In this document: piece after piece, positions 8,927 to 17,127 of the stretch
How positions within the stretch are numbered: the first letter of the stretch is position 1
Layout of the letters: each line of letters begins with the position of its first letter
From: Arthrobacter crystallopoietes
GTDB taxonomy: Bacteria > Actinomycetota > Actinomycetes > Actinomycetales > Micrococcaceae
NCBI RefSeq assembly: GCF_002849715.1
Contig: NZ_CP018863.1
Coordinates: 2,294,001 to 2,358,000, forward strand
Direction: 5' to 3'
DNA length: 64,000 nucleotides
Program-made: the position numbers and the translations under genes
The notes under the pieces: model-generated
Database searches by the model: none
What the model was told of the DNA's origin: nothing
The model's input: the letters and a program-made list of their open reading frames with translations, nothing else

Positions 8927-10104
8927 GGCACCAAGAACCCTCCGTGAGCTGGGACGAGGCGCGCGAACTGGCTCATAAAACGGGGCAGGACAACCGCGCA
9001 CGCCCCGCGTCCATGGACCTGGCCCACTGCGTGGGGCTCACGTTGGCGCACGATGTCGCCGCCGAGTTTGCCGTGCCGCATTATGCCTCTTCGGCGATGG
9101 ATGGCTGGGCCATTGCCGGCGCCCCTCCGTGGGAGCTGGCCCTGCCCGGAACGGCGCTCTCTCCGGGGCACGCGACCCCTGTCGTCACCGGTGGGCTGAT
9201 ACCGGCCGGTACCGAAGCGGTGCTCCGGAGCGAATACGGCGAGATGGAAAGCGTTGCGGAGCAAACCCTCCTCCACCGCCTCCAGGACGTTCCAGCTACG
9301 GAGCCACCTCCCGGTCGGCATATTCGTCCCGCCGGGGAAGAAGCCGTTGCGGGGGAGCAGATCATCGCGGCCGGAACCAAGCTCACCCCCGCGCACATCG
9401 CCATTGCCGCAGTCTGCGGCCACGACCAGCTCCCGGTTTACCCGAGGCCATCGGCAGCGCTCTTGCTGACCGGGGACGAAGTGGTTACGTCCGGTGTTCC
9501 GGCGCCCGGCCAGGTCCGGGATACCTTCGGGCCAACCCTGCCGGCGATCATCCATGTCCTTGGGGGCGAAGCTTCCAGCTCGCGCCGGTTGCCGGATGAC
9601 TTTGAGGCCACCCGTCGAGCCATTCTTGAGTGTGGCGGGGACGTTGTGGTCACCACCGGCGGAACCGGGCATTCACGGGCAGACCACCTGCGCCGGGTCC
9701 TGGCCGAACTGCAGGCCGAGGTCCTGGCTCCTTCCATCCGCATGCGCCCCGGCCACCCCGCGCTCATGGCCCGCCTCGCCGACGGGCGGACGCTGATAGG
9801 TCTGCCCGGGAATCCGCTCGCCGCCATGATGGCGCTGCTGACCCTCGGCGGACCCCTGCTCGCCGGCATGACCGGCAGGCAGCTTCCGGACACGGGCCGT
9901 GTTGCGGCGGGAGCGCGCTTCGCGCCGTTGGATGGCAGGGACCGATTGATTCCGTATGCCATGACGGGGGTGGGCGCTGTTCCCGCCGGCCATGTCGGTT
10001 CCGCCATGATGCGCGGGCTGGCCAACGCCGACGGCGTCATCGTGGTGCCTCCGGAAGGTGCCGCTGTTGGGCAGGAGCTGCGTACCCTGCCGCTGCCTTG
10101 GTGA
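8923..10104 (+). CDS. moeA: Molybdopterin molybdenumtransferase
   Basis: MoeA inserts molybdate into adenylylated molybdopterin. 393 aa, GTG start inside a GTGA overlap with the preceding gene. Family marks are YASSAMDGWA near the N-terminus, LLTGDEVV, the TTGGTGHSRADHL loop, PGHPALMARL, and GLPGNPLAAM. The usual TGGxSxGxxD loop is TGGTGHSRAD here, a variant worth noting but common enough in actinobacterial MoeA paralogues that I still expect activity. Confidence 0.92.
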   Translation: MRHQEPSVSWDEARELAHKTGQDNRARPASMDLAHCVGLTLAHDVAAEFAVPHYASSAMDGWAIAGAPPWELALPGTALSPGHATPVVTGGLIPAGTEAVLRSEYGEMESVAEQTLLHRLQDVPATEPPPGRHIRPAGEEAVAGEQIIAAGTKLTPAHIAIAAVCGHDQLPVYPRPSAALLLTGDEVVTSGVPAPGQVRDTFGPTLPAIIHVLGGEASSSRRLPDDFEATRRAILECGGDVVVTTGGTGHSRADHLRRVLAELQAEVLAPSIRMRPGHPALMARLADGRTLIGLPGNPLAAMMALLTLGGPLLAGMTGRQLPDTGRVAAGARFAPLDGRDRLIPYAMTGVGAVPAGHVGSAMMRGLANADGVIVVPPEGAAVGQELRTLPLPW

Positions 10105-10137
10105 ATTAAGCTGGCAGTAGTAAGCAAGGAGATTTTT

Positions 10138-11046
10138 ATGGGACGCGTAACCCAGCGCCGCAAGGTGCTCAGACTCAGCCTCGACGGCCAGACCAATCGC
10201 CGGATGGATACCCTCGCCGCGGAAGAGCCGTTGGAAATCAGGCTCGGTGCCAAAGCCTTCAGTATCACCATGCGCACTCCCGGGGACGACTTTGATCTGG
10301 TCGCCGGCTTCCTGGTTTCGGAAGGCGTGGTCTGGGAGGCCGCCCAGCTTGGCGCTATGCGCTTCTGCGCCGGCGAAGACGAACAAGGCCGCCAGACCTA
10401 TAACGTGATCGACGCCCAGCTGGCTCCCGGCGTCGCGCTGCCGGACACCTCGTTGGAGCGCCACGTCTACACCTCGAGTTCGTGCGGGATCTGCGGAACG
10501 GCGTCCATCGACGCGGTCACCAAGAGCTCGCATTTTCCGATCCTGGGGGCGGACACAGCCGATGCTGGTCAGGACACAGGGAACGACGACGGCGCGCTCG
10601 CCGGCAACGCTTCGCCGCATTTGCCGTTGGCGACGCTGCTTTCCTTGCCCGACAAGCTGCGTGAGCGCCAACAGGTCTTCGACCGGACGGGCGGTGTCCA
10701 TGCTGCTGGACTATTCAGCTTCGACGGTGAGCTGCTCTGCCTGCGGGAAGACGTCGGCCGGCACAACGCCGTCGACAAGGTGGTGGGCTGGGCATTGCGG
10801 GAAGGCCGGTTGCCCCTGAGCGACACCGTCCTGCAGGTTTCAGGCCGCGCTTCCTTCGAGCTCGTGCAGAAGGCCTACCTGGCCGGAATCCCCGTACTGG
10901 CCGCCGTCAGCGCGCCGTCATCACTCGCCGTCGAACTCGCGGAGGAGTCGGGACTGACGCTGGCCGGCTTCAGCCGAGGTAACACTGTGAATATTTATGC
11001 TCATCCAGGACGAATTATCGGAGCCAAGGTCGAGATTCCCCTGTGA
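10138..11046 (+). CDS. fdhD: Formate dehydrogenase sulfurtransferase FdhD
   Basis: FdhD transfers sulfur from a cysteine desulfurase to the molybdenum cofactor and is needed for active formate-dehydrogenase-type enzymes. 302 aa, ATG start preceded by AAGGAG. The essential CxxC motif is present as SSCGICG (C116, C119). LREDVGRHNAVDK in the second half is the family signature of the cofactor-binding region. It lies 19 bp upstream of the FdhF-like gene, its likely client. Confidence 0.95.
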   Translation: MGRVTQRRKVLRLSLDGQTNRRMDTLAAEEPLEIRLGAKAFSITMRTPGDDFDLVAGFLVSEGVVWEAAQLGAMRFCAGEDEQGRQTYNVIDAQLAPGVALPDTSLERHVYTSSSCGICGTASIDAVTKSSHFPILGADTADAGQDTGNDDGALAGNASPHLPLATLLSLPDKLRERQQVFDRTGGVHAAGLFSFDGELLCLREDVGRHNAVDKVVGWALREGRLPLSDTVLQVSGRASFELVQKAYLAGIPVLAAVSAPSSLAVELAEESGLTLAGFSRGNTVNIYAHPGRIIGAKVEIPL

Positions 11047-11065
11047 CACGGGATACATTGGGGTC

Positions 11066-13432
11066 ATGGCTCGCCGTGCACCTATTGATGACATAAATGA
11101 AGACTCTCTGGAAGTCCAGGATCCCAAGACAGCCGCTGCCGGCGTCAAAGCGGTCATGGTCTCCATGGAACGAGGACTGGCCCAAGCTGGCGTAACCCGG
11201 ACTGTGCGCTCCATGCTCCGGGTCAACCAGCATGGCGGCTTCGACTGCCCAGGCTGCGCTTGGCCCGAATCGATCACGGGGAAGCGCAAGCCCGCCGAAT
11301 TCTGTGAGAACGGCGCCAAGGCCATTGCCGAGGAAAACACCCTCCGGACCGTAGGCCCGGAATTCTGGGCCGAGCATTCCATCAAGGACCTGGAAGAGAA
11401 GACCGAGTATTGGCTCGGCAACCAGGGGCGGATCACCCAGCCGGTTGTCATCCGGGAAGGCGACACGCATTATTCGCCGATCAGCTGGGCGGAAGCATTC
11501 GACCTGATCGGCGAGCATGTCCGGGCGACGACGCCGGACCGTTGCGTTTTCTACACCTCGGGACGTACCGCGAACGAGACAGCGTTCATGTACCAGTTGT
11601 TCGCGCGGTCGCTGGGCACCAACAACCTTCCGGACTGCTCGAACATGTGCCATGAATCCTCAGGTTCGGCGTTGAACCCCACGATCGGCATCGGTAAGGG
11701 CACTGTCTCGCTGGAAGACCTGCACGAGGCCGAACTGATTTTCGTCGTCGGACAGAACCCGGGCACGAACCACCCGCGGATGCTTTCCGCGCTCAGGGAG
11801 TGCAGGGACAACGGCGGAAAGGTGGTGTCCGTTAATCCGCTGCCGGAAGCCGGACTGATGAAGTTCAAGGACCCGCAGAGCGTTGAGGGGCTGGTCCAGG
11901 GCGGTAGCCAGATTTCCGATGAGTTCCTGCAGATCAAGGTCGGCGGGGATCTGGCCTTGTTCCAAGCATTCGGCCATCTGTTGCTGGAAGAGGAAGAACG
12001 TGTTCCCGGCTCAGTGGTGGATAAGGCTTTCATCGAGCAGCAGACCGAAGGTTTCGAAGCCTACCGGGCGGCACGCAAGACCATTGACTGGGACGAAACC
12101 GAGAAAGCCACAGGGCTTTCGCGGATGGAAATCGCGAAGATCGCCGACCTGCTCGCCAAGTCCAAGGCAACCATCATCTGCTGGGCGCTGGGCCTGACCC
12201 AGCAGCCCCACTCCGTGGACACCCTGAAAGAAATCATTAACCTGCTCCTGCTGCAGGGCAACTTCGGCAAGCCCGGTGCGGGCGCTTGCCCGGTCCGTGG
12301 GCACTCCAACGTTCAAGGCGACCGGACCATGGGCATCTGGGAGAAGCCCAAGGAGTGGCTCCTCGAAGCTCTGGACAGGGAATTCGGGATTGAGTCGCCG
12401 CGCGAACACGGCTTTGACTCCACGGAAGCATTGCATGCCTTCGAGTTGGGTGACGTTGATGTTTTCGTGTCTTTGGGCGGGAACTTCGCGCTGGCCAACT
12501 CGGATACCGAGGCGCTCGAGGCAGGCATGAAGCGGGCCGGGTTGACCGTTCATATTTCCACCAAGCCCAACCGCTCGCACGTTGTACATGGCAAGACCTC
12601 ACTCATTCTGCCCACCTTGGGACGGACCGATACGGATGACAAGCACCCGAAGGGGCCGCAGTTCCTGTCCGTGGAAGACTCCATGTCCGTTGTTCACTCC
12701 ACCCGCGGACGCCTTACCCCTGTCTCGGAGCATCTGTTGGCAGAGCCGGTAATCATTGCCCGCATGGCCCAGGCTGTCCTGGGTGACGACCATGTTGTGG
12801 ATTGGCGGGCCATGGCCGAAGACTATGACGTCATCCGCGACCATATTTCGCGTGTACTGCCGGGCTTTGAAGACTTCAATCAGCGAATCCGCAACAAGAA
12901 TGGGTTTGTGCTGCCCAACCCGCCGCGGGATTCACGTTCCTTCGCCACGGATATCGGGCGTGCAAGGTTCACCGTGAGCCCGCTGGAATACCTGTCGGCT
13001 CCGGAAGGGCACCTGATCCTGCAGACCATGCGCAGCCACGATCAGTACAACACCACGTTCTACGGCTTGGACGATAGATACCGTGGCATCTCCAATGGCC
13101 GCCGCGTCATCCTCGTGCATCCTGATGATCTTAAGGAACTGGGTTTCGAAGACCGCGAGCTGGTAGATGTCATCAGCACCTTCCAAGGCACGGAACGCCG
13201 AGCGAACAGCTTCCGGCTCGTTTCCTATCCGACGGCACGTGGCTGCGCGGCTGCTTACTTCCCTGAGGCAAACGTCTTGGTCCATAGGGAATTGGTTGCA
13301 CGTGAATCGAACACTCCCGGATTCAAAGCGATCACCGTCCGGTTCGTCCCGGTCAAGGAAAGCGAGACCGAGACTCTTGCCGCTGGGCAGACCGAGCAGG
13401 CGGATAGTGTTAGCGAGCTCATGCCGAGCTAA
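11066..13432 (+). CDS. FdhF/YdeP-family molybdopterin oxidoreductase
   Basis: DMSO-reductase-superfamily catalytic subunit, 788 aa from ATG 11066 (an in-frame ATG at 10997 would overlap fdhD). It has FDCPGCAWPE near the N-terminus (C61, C64), FCENGAK (C80) and CSNMCHESSG (C191, C195), the pattern of the YdeP/TIGR01701 'formate dehydrogenase alpha-like' group, which lacks the classical N-terminal four-Cys Fe4S4 block. The molydopterin dinucleotide-binding C-terminal domain is present. No Fe-S electron-transfer subunit is encoded nearby, so the redox partner and even the substrate (formate is only a family label) are open. Ends 14 bp before the convergent DUF222 gene. Confidence 0.88.
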   Translation: MARRAPIDDINEDSLEVQDPKTAAAGVKAVMVSMERGLAQAGVTRTVRSMLRVNQHGGFDCPGCAWPESITGKRKPAEFCENGAKAIAEENTLRTVGPEFWAEHSIKDLEEKTEYWLGNQGRITQPVVIREGDTHYSPISWAEAFDLIGEHVRATTPDRCVFYTSGRTANETAFMYQLFARSLGTNNLPDCSNMCHESSGSALNPTIGIGKGTVSLEDLHEAELIFVVGQNPGTNHPRMLSALRECRDNGGKVVSVNPLPEAGLMKFKDPQSVEGLVQGGSQISDEFLQIKVGGDLALFQAFGHLLLEEEERVPGSVVDKAFIEQQTEGFEAYRAARKTIDWDETEKATGLSRMEIAKIADLLAKSKATIICWALGLTQQPHSVDTLKEIINLLLLQGNFGKPGAGACPVRGHSNVQGDRTMGIWEKPKEWLLEALDREFGIESPREHGFDSTEALHAFELGDVDVFVSLGGNFALANSDTEALEAGMKRAGLTVHISTKPNRSHVVHGKTSLILPTLGRTDTDDKHPKGPQFLSVEDSMSVVHSTRGRLTPVSEHLLAEPVIIARMAQAVLGDDHVVDWRAMAEDYDVIRDHISRVLPGFEDFNQRIRNKNGFVLPNPPRDSRSFATDIGRARFTVSPLEYLSAPEGHLILQTMRSHDQYNTTFYGLDDRYRGISNGRRVILVHPDDLKELGFEDRELVDVISTFQGTERRANSFRLVSYPTARGCAAAYFPEANVLVHRELVARESNTPGFKAITVRFVPVKESETETLAAGQTEQADSVSELMPS

Positions 13433-13446
13433 CGGCCGCTTCACCG

Positions 13447-15603
13447 TCAGAATGGTGGTTCTTTTTCTTCGTCGGGTGGTTCCGGTGGTGGTGGTTTTTT
13501 GCGTTTGAGGCGGCGGCGGAAGTTGTCGGGCAGCGCGTCGAGGACCCGGTCGGTGAAGGACGGCGGCCCGGCACCGGTGTCGCCGGGTTTCGTGGTGTAG
13601 GTCTGGTTCCCCGGCGTGGTGGTGGTGAACTCGCCGGGCCTGGTCTGGGTGACTTTCCAGCCGGCGAGGGATTTGAGCCGGTGGTCCGACCCGCAGCGCG
13701 GACCAAGGTTGCCGAAATCCGTGCGTCCGTGCCCGCCGTTGCCATGGAAGTCGATCGTATGGTCCAGATCGCAGTCCTTTGCCGGGACATGGCAGCCCGG
13801 CGCCGTGCACGTGGTGTCGCGGTGCCGGACCGCGCGGGCCAGGTCCGCCGGCGGCCGGTAAGTGGTTTTGCCGTAGGAGAGGATGGTCCCGGTCTCGGGA
13901 TGGGTCAGGATCCGGTAGAACGACGTGGCGCCTTCGCAGAGTTTCCGGGCGGCGCCGGCGGGGATCGGCCCGTACCCGTCGAGGGTGGCCGGTTCCTCGT
14001 CCAGGCCCATCAGCGTGAACACCGGCACGGTGAGCGCGACTTCGGGCCGGATCCCGGCCGCGGGCCCGGCCTCCATCCCCGCGTTCAGGAGCAACTCGAT
14101 AAACACGTCCGCGCGCAACTGCCCCGCGGTGCGGGTTTCCGTCCCGGTTTGCAGGCCCCGCGCCGATTGGGTGAGCCGGTCATACGCGGCGTAGGCTTCC
14201 TCGGCGGTCACGTACGCGCCGAGGTACGCCATCCCGTCATCCGCCGGCTCCAGAAACACGCTGCGGCACTTGGTCTGGCGTTCGCGGCGCACCTCGATGG
14301 TTTCCGGGTTGCATTTCTCCCGCTGCTTCCGTGCCGCGGCGCGCAGTTCGCCCGGCGTTTTATCCGGCGCCTCGCCGAGCAGGGCTGCTTCGAACCCTGG
14401 TTTCGCGTCGTCCGGGAGGGTGTCGCCCTGCCGGGTGATCACCCCCGCGTGCTCCAGGTCCAGGTCCCCGGCGGTGAGCGCGGCCAGCGTGCCCGGGTAG
14501 TGCTCGCACAGCTCCTGCGCGGTCTCGTACCGGCCGCGGGCCTGCTTCTCGGTGATCCGGTACAGGCAGGCCAGTTCCTTCACCACGGACTGCTCGGCCA
14601 GCTCCTCCAGCCCGGCCCGGCTGGCCGGCGGCGTACCCGGCTCCCGCGGCGGCAGCTCCTCGACGGCGGTCTGCCCGATCCGGTGCGTCAGGCGCACCAG
14701 GCCCGCGTCCAGCCACGCCGCCAGCCTCTTGCCCGCGGCCAGCTGCTCCACCGCCGACCGGTAATCCAGCTCCGCAAACCCCCGCACCCCCGCCCCGGCA
14801 ACCACAACGGTACCCGCAACGGCCGTCGCGGCATCGCCGTTGCCGGCAGCACCGGCAGCGTTCACAGCGTTGCTGCTGCCGTCGCTGGCGGTGGCGGTGG
14901 CGGCCTCAGCGCCAGCCGCGGCATTTGCCGCGTCATGTGCATCACCGGGGCTGGTGTTGCTGGCGTTTGCGGTGGCTTGGAAGAGTCTGAACCAGTCGGC
15001 GGGGGTGCCGGCGGTGACCCGGGCCAGGCGTTCGGCGTAGTACTCCGCGTGGGTTTCGGTGAACAGGTCCCCGGGCAGCCCCTCGAGGTCTTCGGCCGGG
15101 CCCCAACTGGCGGGGAACGGTCCGGACGGCGGCCAGCAGGCCCAGGATTCCTCGCGCTCCCAGGCCGCGAAGTCATCGATCCCGGCGCTGGCACCGAGAT
15201 GCTCCGGCTCCCCGACCCGGGCGGGGACCTCCTGCCCGGCCAGCGGGTCCTCGCCGTAGGACTCCAGCGTCGGCGGATCCAGCACCGGGCCGCGGGCCTC
15301 GGCGTAGATCTCCTCCATGTAACCGGCCATCGTGGCATGCTTCGCCGGTTTGCCGGCCGCAATGTATTCGCGGGCGTGTGCCAGGCCGCGCTTGCGGTCC
15401 TGCGCAGCATGCAGATCCAGCCGCTCCAGGGCCTTGCGCAGCGCTTCCTGCCGCTGCCCGGCGGCCGTGGGCCGGCCCTCCTGCAGGCGGCGCAGCGAGA
15501 ACCCGTGCTCCACAAGCCCCTGTGCCCCGGACTCCGGCCCCGCGGACTCCTGTCCGGGGCCCGGGGAACCGGAAACCGGTGCCGACTGCTCTTCCGCTGC
15601 CAT
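13447..15603 (-). CDS. DUF222/13E12-repeat HNH endonuclease
   Basis: 718-aa member of the large actinobacterial DUF222 plus HNH family (REP13E12 proteins), often present in many diverged copies per genome; the role is unsettled. The DUF222 part spans roughly 300-560. The C-terminal HNH module at about 600-646 keeps CTAPGCHVP, DLDHT and RCGSDHR. An Ala/Asn/Thr low-complexity insert (about 215-275) and a Pro/Glu/Lys tail flank the conserved parts. The large antisense frame over this gene is a codon-bias shadow. Confidence 0.85.
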   Translation of the reverse strand: MAAEEQSAPVSGSPGPGQESAGPESGAQGLVEHGFSLRRLQEGRPTAAGQRQEALRKALERLDLHAAQDRKRGLAHAREYIAAGKPAKHATMAGYMEEIYAEARGPVLDPPTLESYGEDPLAGQEVPARVGEPEHLGASAGIDDFAAWEREESWACWPPSGPFPASWGPAEDLEGLPGDLFTETHAEYYAERLARVTAGTPADWFRLFQATANASNTSPGDAHDAANAAAGAEAATATASDGSSNAVNAAGAAGNGDAATAVAGTVVVAGAGVRGFAELDYRSAVEQLAAGKRLAAWLDAGLVRLTHRIGQTAVEELPPREPGTPPASRAGLEELAEQSVVKELACLYRITEKQARGRYETAQELCEHYPGTLAALTAGDLDLEHAGVITRQGDTLPDDAKPGFEAALLGEAPDKTPGELRAAARKQREKCNPETIEVRRERQTKCRSVFLEPADDGMAYLGAYVTAEEAYAAYDRLTQSARGLQTGTETRTAGQLRADVFIELLLNAGMEAGPAAGIRPEVALTVPVFTLMGLDEEPATLDGYGPIPAGAARKLCEGATSFYRILTHPETGTILSYGKTTYRPPADLARAVRHRDTTCTAPGCHVPAKDCDLDHTIDFHGNGGHGRTDFGNLGPRCGSDHRLKSLAGWKVTQTRPGEFTTTTPGNQTYTTKPGDTGAGPPSFTDRVLDALPDNFRRRLKRKKPPPPEPPDEEKEPPF

Positions 15604-15635
15604 AACCTCAGTCCATCATCCGGCTCTGACAACCA
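15601..15635. repeat. Imperfect 35-bp direct repeat at the DUF222 gene start, copy 1
   Basis: Begins at the DUF222 start codon (CAT on the + strand) and matches 15815-15849 at 28 of 35 positions by eye, including CAGTCCATCA and GACAACCA. Confidence 0.6.
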
Positions 15636-15814
15636 AGAGGGAAAATCAACGCATCTTCCCGCTTCCACGAAAACTCATTAAAATTCTTTCCCGCACCGGG
15701 GTTTCCCGAGCCCGGCAGGAAACACACCGGCGCGCACCACGCCGGGGCGGACCGCGCGGCGACGCTGCAGCCGGACCGCGGGTATCCCGGGAACCGCTGC
15801 CGAAAATGCGTTGC

Positions 15815-15849
15815 CATGACTCCAGTCCATCACCTGCCTCCGACAACCA
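15815..15849. repeat. Imperfect 35-bp direct repeat, copy 2
   Basis: Second copy, 214 bp upstream of the DUF222 start, again abutting an ATGGCA on the minus strand, but the frame that follows is short (69 codons) and unrelated to DUF222. It may be the decayed 5' end of another family member. The rest of 15604-16010 holds no gene I can support. Confidence 0.55.
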
Positions 15850-16010
15850 GACCCGTATTCAGCAGCGTCGACACTAACAGCTGAAGCTTTTCTGATCTTT
15901 CGGATTTTTCCCCCTGGAACCGAGCGGCTCTGAACGGCCAGTGTTAGTGAGGTGCACGTCGTCGCCGTCATAAAGGGAATAGCCGCCTGTGTTTAGAGGT
16001 TGCGGCAGGT

Positions 16011-17078
16011 ATGGAACTCGGCATCTACAGCTTCGGCGACATCCACCCCGATCCGCTGACGGGGGAGCGGACATCGCCTCAACAACGGATGGCGGATCTG
16101 CTGGAGCGGGCCCGGCTTGCTGATGAAGTGGGTCTCCACTATTTCGGGATAGGGGAGCACCACCGCCCGGACTATGCGGTCTCTGCTCCGGTTCCCGTGC
16201 TGGCAGCGGCGGCTGCCCAGACCAAGAACATCAAGGTAGGCTCCGCGGTCACGGTATTGAGTACTGAGGACCCAGTCCGCGTCTACCAGCAGTTTGCCAC
16301 GCTGGATCTGCTGTCCGGCGGCCGCGCCGAGCTGACCGCCGGCCGTGGTTCCTTCATCGAGTCCTACCCGCTCTTCGGCGCCGCTTTGGCCGACTACGAC
16401 GAGCTGTACGAGGAGAAAATCGCTCTGCTGCTCCAGCTGGACGAGCAGGAAGAGGTCACTTGGAGCGGAAAGTTCCGGCCCGCGCTCGACAACGCCAGAA
16501 TCCTGCCCAGGCCGTCCGGCCTTCCCACCGGCAAACGGACCGGCAAACCCGGCGCTGGCCAGCTGGATATCTGGATCGCCACCGGCGGCACGCCCGCGTC
16601 GACAGGCCGCGCTGCCACGCTGGGCAAGAACGTCATCTATGCGTTGCTGGGCGGCACCGTCCACAGCTTCGCACAGCACGCACAGCTCTACCGCACCGAA
16701 GCCGCAAAGGCGGGGCACGACGTCGGACGTCTGAAAGTGGGGGTCAGCAGCACCGGCCTGGTGGCGCGGGAGGATGCGGCGGACAAGTTCTATCCCCATT
16801 GGCTGGACTCGCTCACCCGGATTGCGGCCGAGCGCGGGTTCTCCAAGCCCAGCCGCGTCAGCTACAACATGCAGGCGGCGCGGTCCGGCGGCATCTACGT
16901 GGGGAACCCTGAGGAGGTGGCCGAGAAGCTGGTGCTGACCCACCAGTACATGCAGCACGACCGGCACATCCTGCAGATGGACCTGTCCTCCGTGCCGCAG
17001 AAAACCGTCCTGGAATCCATCGAGCTGCTCGGAACCGAGGTGTTGCCGCTGGTGCAACGCGAGCTCGCGCCGGAATAA
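16011..17078 (+). CDS. LLM-class flavin-dependent oxidoreductase
   Basis: Luciferase-like monooxygenase family TIM-barrel enzyme, 355 aa, using FMN (or F420); the substrate is unknown. Typical features are MELGIYSFGD at the N-terminus, FGIGEHHRPDY (EHH flavin-region motif, about 44-54), VGSAVTVLSTEDPVR and LSGGRAELTAGRGS. The C-terminal NPEEVAEKL segment is also usual. It stands alone, 50 bp before an ABC transporter gene on the same strand. Confidence 0.88.
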   Translation: MELGIYSFGDIHPDPLTGERTSPQQRMADLLERARLADEVGLHYFGIGEHHRPDYAVSAPVPVLAAAAAQTKNIKVGSAVTVLSTEDPVRVYQQFATLDLLSGGRAELTAGRGSFIESYPLFGAALADYDELYEEKIALLLQLDEQEEVTWSGKFRPALDNARILPRPSGLPTGKRTGKPGAGQLDIWIATGGTPASTGRAATLGKNVIYALLGGTVHSFAQHAQLYRTEAAKAGHDVGRLKVGVSSTGLVAREDAADKFYPHWLDSLTRIAAERGFSKPSRVSYNMQAARSGGIYVGNPEEVAEKLVLTHQYMQHDRHILQMDLSSVPQKTVLESIELLGTEVLPLVQRELAPE

Positions 17079-17127
17079 GACCTAGGCTGTATTAGTACAT
17101 TCGTTCCCAGTTTCAAAAGGAGTCAGC

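Noticed and set aside
13681..15681. 666-codon frame antisense to the DUF222 gene
   Set aside because: High-GC codon bias opens the opposite strand. The translation has no family-like motifs while the minus-strand gene shows a full HNH module.
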